Numbered from the stretch's first letter, positions 43,883 through 54,028 are shown. The stretch: DNA of 64,000 bases from Petrimonas mucosa (GCF_900095795.1 NZ_LT608328.1:737001-801000); one strand, 5' to 3'. The notes: a model not told the origin generated them from the letters alone. A program made the numbers and translations.

Positions 43883-45402
43883 TTTTTTGCGCTTCTAAAG
43901 AGCCTGTTCCACCTGATCTTTCCGTTCAGCCATCCCTTGTCCTTCTCCAGCGAGAGCCATATCAGCATGGGTTGGCCTACGATATGGTCTTCAGGGACAA
44001 ACCCCCATACGCGCGAATCGGCAGAGTTGTGCCGGTTGTCGCCCATCATGAAGTAGTAATCCATCTTGAAGGTGTATGCATCCGCCTGCTCCCCGTTGAT
44101 ATATACTTTCCCGTCGCGGAAGGCAAAATCGTTACCTTCGTAATTCTTGATACAACGTTCGTATGCTGCCGCTTTAAACGCCACATCGGTATCGAACGTG
44201 ATGGTGGCCCCTCTCTTCGGAATCCATAGCGGTCCGAAGTCGGCGCGGGTCCAGTTGGTGGGATAGTTGACGGGGTAGTAATAACCGGATCCGGGCTGTT
44301 CCACCTCTTTAATCACCTCCCATACGAAAGGTTTCTCTTTCAGTTTTGCAACCATGGAGCTGGTCAACGGGATGTTGTAGAAGATCCTGCCGTTGTTGCC
44401 GTTCCGCCGTTGCAGTCCGGAATGGGCCATGGTCAGGCTGTCGATGCCGGTCAAATCCTGCATCTTGAGAGAGAATTGTCCATAGCTATTCGGTATCAGA
44501 TAGTCATCCTTGTTGATACCCAACTCTTGGAAGATCTGCTCCGAAATAACCGTCCCGTCCGTGTGGATCATATAGGTCAACTGCGATAGTTCCGGACTGG
44601 GAATCAGTTTCCCGTCAATAAAGACGCTATCGTCGCGCAGCTCGATGGTTTCACCCGGAAGGCCGATACAGCGTTTCACATAGTTCTCGCGCCTGTCTAC
44701 CGGCCGAAAGACCACTTCGCCGTATGTTCTCCGGTCGGAACGTATTCCTGCGCTTCCATTGGAGTTATATTTGGAGAGGGTATAGAAGTCGACACCCTGC
44801 TGGTTGAGGGCAACCGTATCTCCGGCTGGGAAATTGAACACCACGATGTCGTTGCGTTTTACCTCGCCGACTCCCTTCAGTCGCCGGTATTTCCACTGCG
44901 GCTTGTCGATGTACGATTTGCCTCCGATTAGTGGCATCGTATGCTGGGCCAACGGGAATGACAGGGGGGTCATGGGTGCGCGGGGTCCGTAGCTTATTTT
45001 GCTGACCGCAAGAAAATCACCCACCAGCAGCGACTTCTCGAGTGAGGAGGTCGGGATCTGGTAGTTCTGGAAGAAAAAGGTGTTGATGAAGTAAACCGCT
45101 ATCAGTGCAAACAGGATCGCATCCACCCACTCCATCGTCTTCCGTACTGTCTTGTTCCTGGCTCTTTTCCACCACGACCAAGGCACGAATTTAGTGATAT
45201 ATATGTCGAAAAAAAGCAGAGTGAAGAGCAAGATCCACAGGATGCCGGCCCAGGCAGTAAAGAGCAGGGTGATGAGCGTCCATACGCCGAACCATATCCA
45301 TTGGTGCTTGTCGGCAGCGGAAATGCGCGTTTTCAGAGTTGCCCGGGAAGAGGTGTGCGAAGTGTTGTTGTTGTCGTAGCGCTCTTTTTTCATTTTCATC
45401 AA
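43879..45402 (-). CDS. lepB: signal peptidase I
   Basis: 507-residue membrane protease that removes signal peptides. Two N-terminal hydrophobic stretches (about 34-70) and a third (IVYFINTFFF region) precede the S26 domain. The catalytic Ser lies in IPTSSLEKSLLVGDF, the general-base Lys in YVKRCIGLPGETIEL, and the late box reads GDNRHNSADSRVWGFVPEDHI. It is long for the family because of inserts between these boxes, as in other Bacteroidetes. Several Met codons lie at the start (MMKMKK); the first is used here. Operon dapB-lepB-wbqC-like. Confidence 0.94.
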   Translation of the reverse strand: MMKMKKERYDNNNTSHTSSRATLKTRISAADKHQWIWFGVWTLITLLFTAWAGILWILLFTLLFFDIYITKFVPWSWWKRARNKTVRKTMEWVDAILFALIAVYFINTFFFQNYQIPTSSLEKSLLVGDFLAVSKISYGPRAPMTPLSFPLAQHTMPLIGGKSYIDKPQWKYRRLKGVGEVKRNDIVVFNFPAGDTVALNQQGVDFYTLSKYNSNGSAGIRSDRRTYGEVVFRPVDRRENYVKRCIGLPGETIELRDDSVFIDGKLIPSPELSQLTYMIHTDGTVISEQIFQELGINKDDYLIPNSYGQFSLKMQDLTGIDSLTMAHSGLQRRNGNNGRIFYNIPLTSSMVAKLKEKPFVWEVIKEVEQPGSGYYYPVNYPTNWTRADFGPLWIPKRGATITFDTDVAFKAAAYERCIKNYEGNDFAFRDGKVYINGEQADAYTFKMDYYFMMGDNRHNSADSRVWGFVPEDHIVGQPMLIWLSLEKDKGWLNGKIRWNRLFRSAKK

Positions 45403-45431
45403 TGATTTTGCAGTTGTGTTGAACAGTTGGG

Positions 45432-46154
45432 TCAGGATTGCAGGTCGAGCATGTCGTTCATGCCCAGGAACCCCTTTTTCCCTTTCGTGAACTCGGCGGC
45501 TAAGACAGCGCCAAGGGCAAATCCCTTCCGGCTTTTGGCATCGTGGGTGATGCGGATGATGTCGGCATCCGATTCGTAGACGACAGTATGAATGCCGGGC
45601 ACTTCCCCTTCCCGGAATGCCTTAATCTGCAGTTCGTCATTGCCGTTCGCCTTGTCGAGTACCCATCTATCCTTGCGCTCCAGGTTTTCAAGAATACCTT
45701 CGGCCAGGGTGATGGCTGTTCCGCTCGGCGCATCCAGTTTATGGATGTGATGTGTCTCCTCCATCTTCACGTCGTAATCGGAAAACCGGTTCATGATCCT
45801 GGCCAGATAGTTGCTGAGGGCGAAGAAGATGTTTACGCCCAAACTGAAATTTGAAGCGTAGAAGAAGGTCTGTCCCCCGTTTTCACAGGCAGCCTTTACC
45901 TCATCCAGCCGCTCCAACCATCCGGTTGTTCCGGATACTACGGGGATGTTGGCCGCAAAAGCCTTTCTGTAGTTATGCAGGGCGCTCTCGGGAGAGGTGA
46001 ATTCGATGGCGACGTCTGCGCTCCTGAATTCGGGAGAGTCAAATTTTTCGGGGTTGTTGACATCGATGATGCAGGCGATCTCGTGTCCCCGTTCCAGGGC
46101 AATCTTTTCGATCTCGCGGCCCATCTTTCCGTAACCGATCAATGCAATCTTCAT
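45432..46154 (-). CDS. dapB: 4-hydroxy-tetrahydrodipicolinate reductase
   Basis: 240 residues. NAD(P)H-dependent step of lysine and diaminopimelate synthesis, needed for peptidoglycan. Rossmann start MKIALIGYGKMGREIE, VSGTTGWL loop, the NFSLGVNIFFAL helix, and the substrate-binding EETHHIHKLDAPSGTA with the His pair and Lys. Length is normal for the short Bacteroidetes form. It leads the lepB-wbqC-like run, 29 bases ahead of lepB. Confidence 0.96.
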   Translation of the reverse strand: MKIALIGYGKMGREIEKIALERGHEIACIIDVNNPEKFDSPEFRSADVAIEFTSPESALHNYRKAFAANIPVVSGTTGWLERLDEVKAACENGGQTFFYASNFSLGVNIFFALSNYLARIMNRFSDYDVKMEETHHIHKLDAPSGTAITLAEGILENLERKDRWVLDKANGNDELQIKAFREGEVPGIHTVVYESDADIIRITHDAKSRKGFALGAVLAAEFTKGKKGFLGMNDMLDLQS

Positions 46155-46216
46155 ATGGTTATCTTCCGGTTTATTGTTTTCCTTTTCCGTCGTCCAGCGT
46201 ACGTTGCTGGCTATTG

Positions 46217-46224
46217 CAAAGGTA
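46217..46224 (-). promoter_or_regulatory. -7 element of dapB
   Basis: TACCTTTG on the minus strand; predicted leader about 60 bases before the dapB ATG at 46154. Confidence 0.5.
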
Positions 46225-46305
46225 TAAAAAAAAGTTGTTCGGAAGGGTTGAGGCAGTTATTTGTTCTTAAATTGCAGCTGCTGTTGGTCCCCTCCTGGCA
46301 CAAAC

Positions 46306-47319
46306 TCAGAGCCAACCTTTCTCCCTGTACCATTTTACGGTAGCTTCAACCCCCTCTTTCAGCCGGTAGGTGGGTTGGAAGTCGAGATCGTGCTGAAGTG
46401 GGGTGATGTCGCACGACCAGTTCCGCTGCTTCATGATCCGGTATTTATCGGTATTGAATGTGGAGGTTCTGCCCGTCAGCCCCGCGAAGGTTTCACTGAG
46501 GAGTGCAGCCGGCTTTACGAGCCATAACGGCAGGGTGATTCTGAAGAGATGTCGCTTCTGCAAGGCTTGCTGCACGATGGCATTGAATTCAGAACCTGTA
46601 TAGTTTTCCCCGTCGGCCACGAAATACTCCTTTCGGATAATGCCCCTCTCGATGCACCGGAAAACTACTTTCACCAGGTCCTCGGCGTGAATGAACGTGA
46701 GTATCTGTTTGCGGAATCCGACACCCACGCTCAACCCCCTCTTTACGGCCTTCATCAGGATCAGGTAATCCCTGTCGCGTGGTCCGTAAACGCCGGTGGG
46801 TCGAAGGATGAGATAGGGAAAGTCGGGCAATCCCTTCAGGTAATTTTCGGTTTTCAACTTACTTTTCCCATAGGCCGTATTGGGGTTGGGGAGAGCGTCG
46901 TGCCTGAACGGTGTATAGTTTGCTTCATCGCCTGCCCCCATAATGCTCAGCGAACTCATAAAGATAAACTGGTCGGGGAGGGTATCGGTTTCAATCAGTG
47001 CATCCACGAAATTGCGGACCTGCTCATGGTTAACCCTGTCGAAATCTGCTTTGTGACGAGCCTTGGTTATTCCGGCATTGTGCACGATATGGTGGAACCG
47101 TCCATATTTCCCTGCAAACTCCAGGAGTTGCCCTTTCAGTTTCTCCTTATCCCCGTAGTTGAGATCGATAAACTTTATACGCTCGTCCTGCAGATAGGTC
47201 CTGCTGCTGCTCGCCCTGATCCCGGCCCAGGTTTCGTAACCCAGTTGCAACGCCTTGTCAACAGCCGTGCTACCGATAAATCCGCTCGCTCCGGTAATGA
47301 GTATTCTTTTCTGCTCCAT
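46306..47319 (-). CDS. NAD-dependent epimerase/dehydratase family (extended SDR) protein
   Basis: 337 residues from the ATG at 47319, preceded by AAAGGA; a TTG three codons upstream is less likely. Extended SDR fold: the nucleotide-binding ITGASGFIGSTAVDKAL (about 7-23), an HHIVHNAGITK strand, catalytic Ser in FMSSLSIMG and the YxxxK motif in TAYGKSKLKTE. Then LILRPTGVYGPRDRDYL and FIHAEDLVKVVFRCIE follow. Substrate unknown; sugar-nucleotide or sterol-like roles are both found in the family. Confidence 0.88.
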   Translation of the reverse strand: MEQKRILITGASGFIGSTAVDKALQLGYETWAGIRASSSRTYLQDERIKFIDLNYGDKEKLKGQLLEFAGKYGRFHHIVHNAGITKARHKADFDRVNHEQVRNFVDALIETDTLPDQFIFMSSLSIMGAGDEANYTPFRHDALPNPNTAYGKSKLKTENYLKGLPDFPYLILRPTGVYGPRDRDYLILMKAVKRGLSVGVGFRKQILTFIHAEDLVKVVFRCIERGIIRKEYFVADGENYTGSEFNAIVQQALQKRHLFRITLPLWLVKPAALLSETFAGLTGRTSTFNTDKYRIMKQRNWSCDITPLQHDLDFQPTYRLKEGVEATVKWYREKGWL

Positions 47320-47338
47320 TCCTTTCAAAATTCAATTG

Positions 47339-47346
47339 CAAATTTA
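47339..47346 (-). promoter_or_regulatory. -7 element of the SDR epimerase gene
   Basis: TAAATTTG on the minus strand, consensus match, leader about 15 bases. Confidence 0.45.
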
Positions 47347-47475
47347 ATCATTCTCCTGTTGATTCAGCTGCTTGAGCTCAACAACCTGAGGAAAAGAATA
47401 ATTTTTTCTCTCCTTGTTCTAACTAAAACGGCTTTTCGTTGTTTAATATTTGATATGAGAAACAATATTGATCAC

Positions 47476-49620
47476 ATGAGTAAAAAAACATCAGTTGCGG
47501 AATCGGTGTCAAAGCCGAAGAAGAAAGAGCTGGAACAGCTTGTTGTCGATTTCCTGACTGCCAATAAAGAGAAACAGTTTAACTACAAGCAGATAGCCGC
47601 TGCGATTAACATCCGGGGAGAAGAGGGGCGGCGCGTATTGATAAAAGTCCTCGACCGGCTACGCGATTATGACGTATTGCTGGAGACTTCTCGCGGAAGA
47701 TACAAGATAAATAACCGCGGATTGATTCTTGAAGGCCGTTTTGAGAGACGAAGCAATGGTAAGAACTTCTTTGTTCCCGATGACGATGCAAACATCATCT
47801 ATATTCCCGAACGGAACAGCAAGCATGCAATGAACGGCGACCGGGTCCGTGTTCAGTTGCTTGCCAAGAGGAAACATGCAGACACCGAAGGTGTGGTGAT
47901 TGAGATTCTGGAACGCGCCCAGACCCGGTTTGTGGGGGTATTGGAGGTACAGAAATATTTTGCTTTCCTGGTGATGGACAGCAAGTTTTTGGCCAACGAT
48001 ATTTTTATTCCGATGGATGAACTCAACGGTGCCAAGAATGGGGACAAAGTTGTGGTGGAGATTGTGGAGTGGCCCGAAAAAGCCAACAATCCGGTTGGCA
48101 AAGTGATCGACGTATTGGGCAAACCGGGTAACAATACCACCGAGATGCATGCCATCCTGGCGCAATACGGATTACCGTACAGCTATCCCGCCGAAGTGGA
48201 GAAAGCGGCGGAACTGATTCCCGACAAGATCGACAAGAAGGAGATTGCGCGACGGGAGGATTTCCGAAATGTATTTACGCTGACCATCGATCCGGCCGAT
48301 GCCAAAGATTTCGATGACGCCCTGTCGCTTCGTAAACTTTCACCCACATTGTGGGAGGTGGGCGTACATATTGCCGACGTAACCCATTATGTGAAACCGG
48401 GCGACCTGATTGACCGGGAGGCAGAGAGGAGGGCAACCTCCATCTACCTTGTCGACAGGACCATCCCGATGTTGCCCGAGAGGTTGAGTAACGTTCTCTG
48501 TTCACTCAGACCGAAGGAGGACAAGCTCTGTTTTTCGGTAATCTTTGAACTCGACGAGAATGCGGAGATTAAAAAGTCGCGCATTACCCGTACCGTTATC
48601 CATTCCGATGTCAGGCTTACCTATGAAGAGGCCCAGGCCGTAATTGAGACCGGTAAAGGCGATTTCTCGTCGGAAATCCTGGTACTGAACGACCTGGCAC
48701 AGAAGATGCGGGAAAGGCGTTTTGCCAATGGAGCCATCAATTTTGAGCGCTATGAGGTGAAGTTCAACCTCGATGAAAAAGGTAAACCGCTGGGTGTCTA
48801 TTTCAAGGAGTCGAAAGAAGCGAACCACCTTATCGAGGAGTTCATGCTGCTGGCCAACAAGACGGTGGCGGAATCGATAGGAAAGGTGCCGAAAAACAAG
48901 AATGCAAAAACATTCGTCTACCGCATCCACGATATTCCCGATTCCGAGAAGCTGGATACCCTGAATACCTTTATTCTCCGCTTCGGACACAAGATAAAGA
49001 CAGAAGGGAGCAAGGTGGAGGTGGCGAAGAGTATCAATTCGTTGCTGGACAAGGTGCAGGGACGTCCCGAGGAGAACCTGATCGAGACGATTGCCATCCG
49101 CACCATGTCGAAAGCGGTCTACTCTACCAAGAACGTGGGGCATTACGGTCTGGCTTTCGATTACTATACCCATTTCACCTCCCCGATCCGAAGGTACCCC
49201 GACATGATGGTGCACCGGCTGCTGGAGCGTTATCTCAATGGAGGCAGCTCTGTCGACCAGTCAGAGTTGGAGATGGAGTGCAAGCACTCGTCCGACATGG
49301 AGCAGGTGGCTGCCAATGCCGAACGCGATTCCATCAAGTATAAGCAGGTGGAATTTATGGCTGACAAGGTGGGTAAGGTGTATGACGGTGTGGTATCGGG
49401 CATTACCGAGTGGGGACTCTACGTGGAGATCAACGAGAACAAGTGCGAGGGAATGATCCCGATCCGCGAACTGGACGACGATTTCTACGAACTCGACGAG
49501 AAGAATTACCGGCTGGTAGGCCGACGTACCAAGCGCGAATACCGCCTTGGTCAACCACTCTCCATTCAGGTTGCACGTGCCAACCTCGAAAGGAAGCAGC
49601 TGGACTTCGTGCTGGCCTGA
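47476..49620 (+). CDS. rnr: ribonuclease R
   Basis: 714-residue 3'-5' exoribonuclease. Start taken at the ATG at 47476; another ATG at 47455 is in frame, and the frame stays open almost 1 kb upstream, where it only mirrors the divergent epimerase gene. Domains: N-terminal winged helix (about 14-70), cold-shock OB folds (NRGLILEGRFERR and GDRVRVQLLAKRK), the RNB catalytic block with TIDPADAKDFDDALS (acidic metal ligands), HFTSPIRRYPDMMVH, and a C-terminal S1 domain (VYDGVVSGITEWGLYVEI). Confidence 0.95.
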   Translation: MSKKTSVAESVSKPKKKELEQLVVDFLTANKEKQFNYKQIAAAINIRGEEGRRVLIKVLDRLRDYDVLLETSRGRYKINNRGLILEGRFERRSNGKNFFVPDDDANIIYIPERNSKHAMNGDRVRVQLLAKRKHADTEGVVIEILERAQTRFVGVLEVQKYFAFLVMDSKFLANDIFIPMDELNGAKNGDKVVVEIVEWPEKANNPVGKVIDVLGKPGNNTTEMHAILAQYGLPYSYPAEVEKAAELIPDKIDKKEIARREDFRNVFTLTIDPADAKDFDDALSLRKLSPTLWEVGVHIADVTHYVKPGDLIDREAERRATSIYLVDRTIPMLPERLSNVLCSLRPKEDKLCFSVIFELDENAEIKKSRITRTVIHSDVRLTYEEAQAVIETGKGDFSSEILVLNDLAQKMRERRFANGAINFERYEVKFNLDEKGKPLGVYFKESKEANHLIEEFMLLANKTVAESIGKVPKNKNAKTFVYRIHDIPDSEKLDTLNTFILRFGHKIKTEGSKVEVAKSINSLLDKVQGRPEENLIETIAIRTMSKAVYSTKNVGHYGLAFDYYTHFTSPIRRYPDMMVHRLLERYLNGGSSVDQSELEMECKHSSDMEQVAANAERDSIKYKQVEFMADKVGKVYDGVVSGITEWGLYVEINENKCEGMIPIRELDDDFYELDEKNYRLVGRRTKREYRLGQPLSIQVARANLERKQLDFVLA

Positions 49621-50328
49621 TCAGAGCCTTTTGAAAAATGAGGTTCTGGTGAACGCATGCTGAAAAAAGACCGGACCCTGAAATTCGGTCTTTTCCCATT
49701 TTGTTGCATCCTGAAGTTCTGGGAAGGGAGCCAGATAATAGCTCCTGTCGGTGTTATCCACAATCAGGTAGCCGCCTCTCTTTACATGTGGAATGGCCCG
49801 TTTAATGCAGCAGTTCCTCACCCTGCCGTCCACCACCACCAGATCGAAGTGTTCTTCAGGAAAGGGGTCAATTGCTTTGACATACTCCTCGAACGAGAGG
49901 CCGGCCGATTTCCTGTCGTTCGACACAAAATCGTCGGGATTGCGATAATCCCTTTCGTTGAAATCATCAATCCTGCTTCCCGGAATCTCCCGGATATTTA
50001 CATTCATAACATGCAGCTTTTCCATCTTTTTAGTGAGAAAACCCCGCCAATCCGGATCATGCTCTACGGTGTGCACCTCTTTGCACCTCGCGGCGAAGAA
50101 GAGGGTAGATCCGCCCGATCCCCATTCAAAAACCTCCATATCGGGGTGACATATCCGCGAAAGAAAATCAACAGCATCGTAGGTCATCCAGGGTAAGCGG
50201 CGACTCAGGGTAGAATCGCCCGATTTCTTATCGGTATACCAGCGACTATACTGTTTGATATGAGACAACGTCCTGTTCTTTAGTGCATAGTCGAGCGCAA
50301 AACGGACATAGAGTAAAAAATCCTTCAT
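49621..50328 (-). CDS. class I SAM-dependent methyltransferase-like protein
   Basis: 235 residues. Motif I is seen in MEVFEWGSGGSTLFFAA (about 64-80), then VHTVEHDPDW, HFDLVVVDGRVRNCCIKRAIPHVKRGGYLIVDNTD, the usual post-I and motif II/III pattern. Substrate unknown. It overlaps the flippase gene by 4 bases, which suggests glycan or cell-surface modification. Its stop codon directly abuts the rnr stop codon with no base between. Confidence 0.82.
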   Translation of the reverse strand: MKDFLLYVRFALDYALKNRTLSHIKQYSRWYTDKKSGDSTLSRRLPWMTYDAVDFLSRICHPDMEVFEWGSGGSTLFFAARCKEVHTVEHDPDWRGFLTKKMEKLHVMNVNIREIPGSRIDDFNERDYRNPDDFVSNDRKSAGLSFEEYVKAIDPFPEEHFDLVVVDGRVRNCCIKRAIPHVKRGGYLIVDNTDRSYYLAPFPELQDATKWEKTEFQGPVFFQHAFTRTSFFKRL

Positions 50329-51776
50329 CTCTTCTCTTGTTTTCTTTTTTCAAACCAATGTTCAATCTCTTTCAACATCTCCAGCTTGACGAGCTTGCAG
50401 ATGAAGATATATAATAGAGGGGCAATAACCAGGTTGAATAGTATGAAAAGCGCATTGTTGTCGATCTTCCGGGTAGTGAGGTAGGCGGCAGCAGAGCTGA
50501 TTGCCGCCAGAACCAGGTAGGGACCGATATCTTTAATCAGGTGCAGCAGGGTGTACCGGATCACTCTCCCCGCCAATATCACGGAGATCAGGAGCGAGAC
50601 AACCGTATAGATGATCCAGCTGATGGCCAGGGCGGCGATGCCGTGTGGAAAAAGAAGGAGAATCAATACTACCAGTATCACTCCCTTGATCAGCTCAATT
50701 CCCAGGAAATAGCGGGCATTCTCCTTTGCTATGAAGAGCTCCTGAAAGATATGGATGAAAGGGGAGAGCATTCCCGCAAAGGTGAGGATCTGGAAGTAGG
50801 GGACTGCAGGTAGCCACTTCTCCTTGAAAAGCAGGTAGAAGACAGGTTCTGCAATGGCGATCATGATAAATCCGATGGGGAAGGCGAGGAATGCGATCGA
50901 TTTGATGATCTTGCTGACCACTCTCTTTAACCGTTCATGCTGCTCGTTGATTTCCGACAGAATAAGCATCGCTACCGACCGGAATGCATTTCCCAGTGTA
51001 AGGAAGGGAATCTCCTGGTATTTTTTCGCCTGGTTGAAGTAGGCCACCTGGTTCATCGGATAGAATGTTGCGATCAGGCTCGGGTAGATATTGTTCACCG
51101 TAGTAGTAATTACTGACGTTGCCAGCAGCTTGTTGCCGAAGGCAAAGAACGATCTCAGGCTCTTCCAGTTGAATCGTGCGGTGGGCCGCCAGGGGGAATA
51201 GGACCAGAGGAAGAGGGAGCGGAAAAAAGCGTAGAGCAGCGTCTGGGCGACCAGCGACCATACACCGTATCCTGCGATGGCCATGACGACCGCCGTTACC
51301 CCTGAAAGCAGCAGTGCCAGCGTGTTCACCTGGGTGAGTCCTCTGAAATTTGCATTTTTGGTGAGCAAGGTTTGATGAATCAGGCCAAATGCATTGAAGA
51401 TAAGCGATATGAATAGGATCCGGACAATGTTTGTGATGGCAGGGGCATGGAACATCCTTGCCAGCAGTGGGGCTGAAATGAAAAAGAGCAGGTAAAGGAT
51501 TATGCTCAGCGAAACGTTAAAGTAAAAGACAGTGGCATAGTCGCCCTCGTGCAGCTCTTTACGATTCAGTAGAACCCGGCCGAACCCACTGTCGATCAGA
51601 ATGGACGAAAACGCGATAAAGACAGCCAGCGAACCTACCAGACCATACTCCTCCGCAGCAACGATATTCATCAAGATCAACATGCTGGCAAAGTTGAGTA
51701 TCTGTTGCCCAAATTTGTCGAGAAAACTCCAGAAAAGGGAATCGGTTGTCTTCTTTTTTAGTGCGGAATCGGCCAT
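50325..51776 (-). CDS. polysaccharide flippase, Wzx/MOP superfamily
   Basis: 483 residues with about 14 hydrophobic segments. The N-terminus KKKTTDSLFWSFLDKFGQQILNFASM, the segment GFGRVLLNRKELHEGDYATVFYFNV and YPSLIATFYPMNQVAYFNQAKKYQEIP are typical of the lipopolysaccharide-type (WzxC/TuaB-like) flippases that export lipid-linked glycans. No glycosyltransferase cluster is present beside it, only the coupled methyltransferase gene. Substrate unknown. Confidence 0.9.
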   Translation of the reverse strand: MADSALKKKTTDSLFWSFLDKFGQQILNFASMLILMNIVAAEEYGLVGSLAVFIAFSSILIDSGFGRVLLNRKELHEGDYATVFYFNVSLSIILYLLFFISAPLLARMFHAPAITNIVRILFISLIFNAFGLIHQTLLTKNANFRGLTQVNTLALLLSGVTAVVMAIAGYGVWSLVAQTLLYAFFRSLFLWSYSPWRPTARFNWKSLRSFFAFGNKLLATSVITTTVNNIYPSLIATFYPMNQVAYFNQAKKYQEIPFLTLGNAFRSVAMLILSEINEQHERLKRVVSKIIKSIAFLAFPIGFIMIAIAEPVFYLLFKEKWLPAVPYFQILTFAGMLSPFIHIFQELFIAKENARYFLGIELIKGVILVVLILLLFPHGIAALAISWIIYTVVSLLISVILAGRVIRYTLLHLIKDIGPYLVLAAISSAAAYLTTRKIDNNALFILFNLVIAPLLYIFICKLVKLEMLKEIEHWFEKRKQEKR

Positions 51777-51794
51777 ACCGGTGATTTAACTGTA

Positions 51795-51802
51795 CAAAAA
51801 TA
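51795..51802 (-). promoter_or_regulatory. -7 element of the flippase-methyltransferase pair
   Basis: TATTTTTG on the minus strand, consensus match, leader about 12 bases before the flippase ATG. Confidence 0.5.
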
Positions 51803-51876
51803 GCTAATTTTTGGATCAAAAAGCGGGATAAAGCTCTTTTTACCCTCTCCATTGCCTGCTTATTCCCTCTTTTTTG

Positions 51877-51884
51877 TACATTTG
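51877..51884 (+). promoter_or_regulatory. -7 element of queG
   Basis: TACATTTG, consensus match, with ATTG about 22 bases upstream. Leader about 40 bases before the queG ATG. Confidence 0.5.
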
Positions 51885-51930
51885 ATCCTGATAAGAGGGG
51901 TTCAATAAACTAAGTTTAAATCTCTTTCCA

Positions 51931-52866
51931 ATGACTTTTTCCGAGGAGATAAAAGCGTATGCACGCTCGCTCGGTTTTGATGCCTGCGGCATCTGCCGGG
52001 CCGAAGAGAGTGGGGAGGAAGCGCGTTACATGGCATGGCTTTCTGAGGAGTGTCATGCAGGAATGAGCTATCTGGAACGGAATATCGAGAAGCGGTTGGA
52101 CCCCAGGTTATTGGTCGACGGGGCAAAATCGATCATCTCGGTTGCGTTGAACTACTTTCCTCACCGGTTCCGGCATGAGGATGCTCCCCGGTTTGCCTAT
52201 TACGCTTACGGTGAGGATTATCACGACGTGGTGAAGAAGAAGTTGAGCCGGCTTTTAGAATTCATACAGGGTCGTTCTCCCGGGGTCTCCGGACGCTATT
52301 TTTCAGACTCCGCCCCCGTATTGGAGCGTTTCTGGGCGGCACGTGCCGGATTGGGCTTTGTGGGGAAGAATACCTTGCTGATCATTCCCGGTAAAGGATC
52401 CTACTTCTTTTTGGGTGAACTGATTGTCGACCTCGAACTCGATTACGACTCCCCCCTATCTCAACACTGCGGAAAGTGTCGCCGATGCCTGGATGCCTGT
52501 CCCACCGGAGCAATCGAAAAACCGAAATGGGTGAATGCCCGTAAGTGCATATCCTACCAGACCATCGAGAACAAGGGCGAGATTTCGCCCGAGATAATTC
52601 CTCGAATGAGCAATAACCTGTATGGTTGCGATATCTGCCAACTTGTCTGTCCCTGGAACCGTTATGCCCGTCCGCACACCACGCCGGAATTCCACCCCTC
52701 CGAGCAGTTCCTGTCGCTCGATTACGAGAGTCTGCAGGAGATGGATGAAGATACCTATCGCAAGATATTCAGCAAATCTGCCGTAAAGAGAGCGAAATTC
52801 AGTGGATTGAAAAGGAATCTCGAGGCCTGGAAATGTTCCAGAGAATCGGGAGGCGAGATTTCCTGA
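51931..52866 (+). CDS. queG: epoxyqueuosine reductase
   Basis: Cobalamin- and iron-sulfur-dependent enzyme for the last step of queuosine synthesis in tRNA. 311 residues: [21 protein letters not shown], the cobalamin-side core [33 protein letters not shown], and two 4Fe-4S sites. The first site is in [16 protein letters not shown], with partners in the second, [11 protein letters not shown]. The C-terminal HEAT-like extension of longer homologues is absent, which is common in Bacteroidetes. ruvB follows after 35 bases. Confidence 0.96.
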   Translation: MTFSEEIKAYARSLGFDACGICRAEESGEEARYMAWLSEECHAGMSYLERNIEKRLDPRLLVDGAKSIISVALNYFPHRFRHEDAPRFAYYAYGEDYHDVVKKKLSRLLEFIQGRSPGVSGRYFSDSAPVLERFWAARAGLGFVGKNTLLIIPGKGSYFFLGELIVDLELDYDSPLSQHCGKCRRCLDACPTGAIEKPKWVNARKCISYQTIENKGEISPEIIPRMSNNLYGCDICQLVCPWNRYARPHTTPEFHPSEQFLSLDYESLQEMDEDTYRKIFSKSAVKRAKFSGLKRNLEAWKCSRESGGEIS

Positions 52867-52882
52867 ACTCACTATTTTTAGC

Positions 52883-52890
52883 TACTTTTG
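52883..52890 (+). promoter_or_regulatory. -7 element of ruvB
   Basis: TACTTTTG, consensus match, ending 11 bases before the ruvB ATG, so the leader would be under 10 bases. TTTC about 20 bases upstream could serve as -33. Confidence 0.5.
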
Positions 52891-52901
52891 CACATTCAAC
52901 T

Positions 52902-53927
52902 ATGCAGGAGCCATTCGACATACATCTAAACAGAAGTTTCCAGGAGAGTGACCGGGAATATGAGAATGCGTTGCGTCCGCTTACTTTTAACGGTTTCAAC
53001 GGGCAGGATAAACTTGTTGAAAATCTGAAAGTTTTTGTAAGCGCGGCGCGTATGCGCGGCGAATCACTCGATCATGTCCTGTTGCACGGACCTCCCGGGC
53101 TGGGGAAAACCACCCTCTCAAATATCATTGCCAATGAGCTGGGCGTGGGTTTTAAGGTCACATCTGGTCCCGTACTGGATAAGCCCGGGGATCTGGCTGG
53201 GATTCTCACCTCGCTGGAGACAAACGACGTGCTGTTTATCGATGAGATTCACCGTTTGTCGCCCGTAGTGGAGGAGTACCTATACAGTGCAATGGAAGAT
53301 TATCGGATCGATATCATGATCGATAAAGGTCCGAGTGCCCGCTCCATCCAGATCGACCTGAATCCGTTCACGCTGATTGGTGCGACCACGCGGAGCGGGT
53401 TGCTGACCAGTCCCCTGCGGGCCCGTTTCGGTATCAATATGCACCTGGAGTATTACGATGTGGAGACCCTTACGGGTATCATTCTCCGTTCTGCCAATAT
53501 CCTGAATATCGCATGTGCCCGTAACGCAGCCGAAGAGATTGCTTCAAGAAGCCGGGGTACCCCGCGTATTGCCAACGCCCTGCTCCGCCGCGTCCGGGAT
53601 TTTGCCCAGGTGAAAGGAACGGGCAAGATAGACAGGGCAATCTCCACTTATGCGCTGGAGGCGTTGAATATCGACCGCTATGGGCTCGATGAGATAGACA
53701 ACAAGATACTTCTTACCATTATTGATAAGTTTAAAGGTGGGCCGGTAGGGATCACGACAATTGCCACGGCTGTGGGCGACGATGCGGGAACCATCGAAGA
53801 GGTCTACGAGCCCTTCCTGATCAAGGAGGGATTTCTGAAGCGGACACCTCGCGGACGTGAAGTCACGGAGCTTGCCTACCGGCATCTGGGACGAACGAGA
53901 GAGCCGGAACAGGGTCTGCTCTTCTGA
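52902..53927 (+). CDS. ruvB: Holliday junction branch migration helicase subunit RuvB
   Basis: 341-residue AAA+ motor that drives branch migration with RuvA. Start at the ATG at 52902; the frame extends 23 codons upstream into queG without homology. Walker [11 protein letters not shown], Walker [11 protein letters not shown], the sensor I region [10 protein letters not shown], arginine finger LRARFG, and the C-terminal winged helix with [20 protein letters not shown]. All intact. Confidence 0.97.
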   Translation: MQEPFDIHLNRSFQESDREYENALRPLTFNGFNGQDKLVENLKVFVSAARMRGESLDHVLLHGPPGLGKTTLSNIIANELGVGFKVTSGPVLDKPGDLAGILTSLETNDVLFIDEIHRLSPVVEEYLYSAMEDYRIDIMIDKGPSARSIQIDLNPFTLIGATTRSGLLTSPLRARFGINMHLEYYDVETLTGIILRSANILNIACARNAAEEIASRSRGTPRIANALLRRVRDFAQVKGTGKIDRAISTYALEALNIDRYGLDEIDNKILLTIIDKFKGGPVGITTIATAVGDDAGTIEEVYEPFLIKEGFLKRTPRGREVTELAYRHLGRTREPEQGLLF

Positions 53928-53970
53928 GAGGAGCCCATTTTGTCCCCGGAAGGGGATTCCGGAAAAAGAG

Positions 53971-54003
53971 CGAGGGTGAAATCACACATGTGATGCACCC
54001 TCG
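53971..54003. terminator. bidirectional intrinsic terminator between ruvB and the DUF4270 gene
   Basis: CGAGGGTG / CACCCTCG (53971-53978 with 53996-54003), continued inward by ATCAC/GTGAT. T-rich sequence (TTTATTTTTTATT) follows on the plus strand, and an A-run precedes it, giving a T-run on the minus strand. Both convergent genes end here. Confidence 0.85.
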
Positions 54004-54028
54004 TTTATTTTTTATTGATGCGGAAATG

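Noticed and set aside
46549-47475. 930-base upstream extension of ribonuclease R
   Set aside because: The frame is open but mirrors the divergent epimerase gene and passes through its promoter. Homology begins only at 47476.
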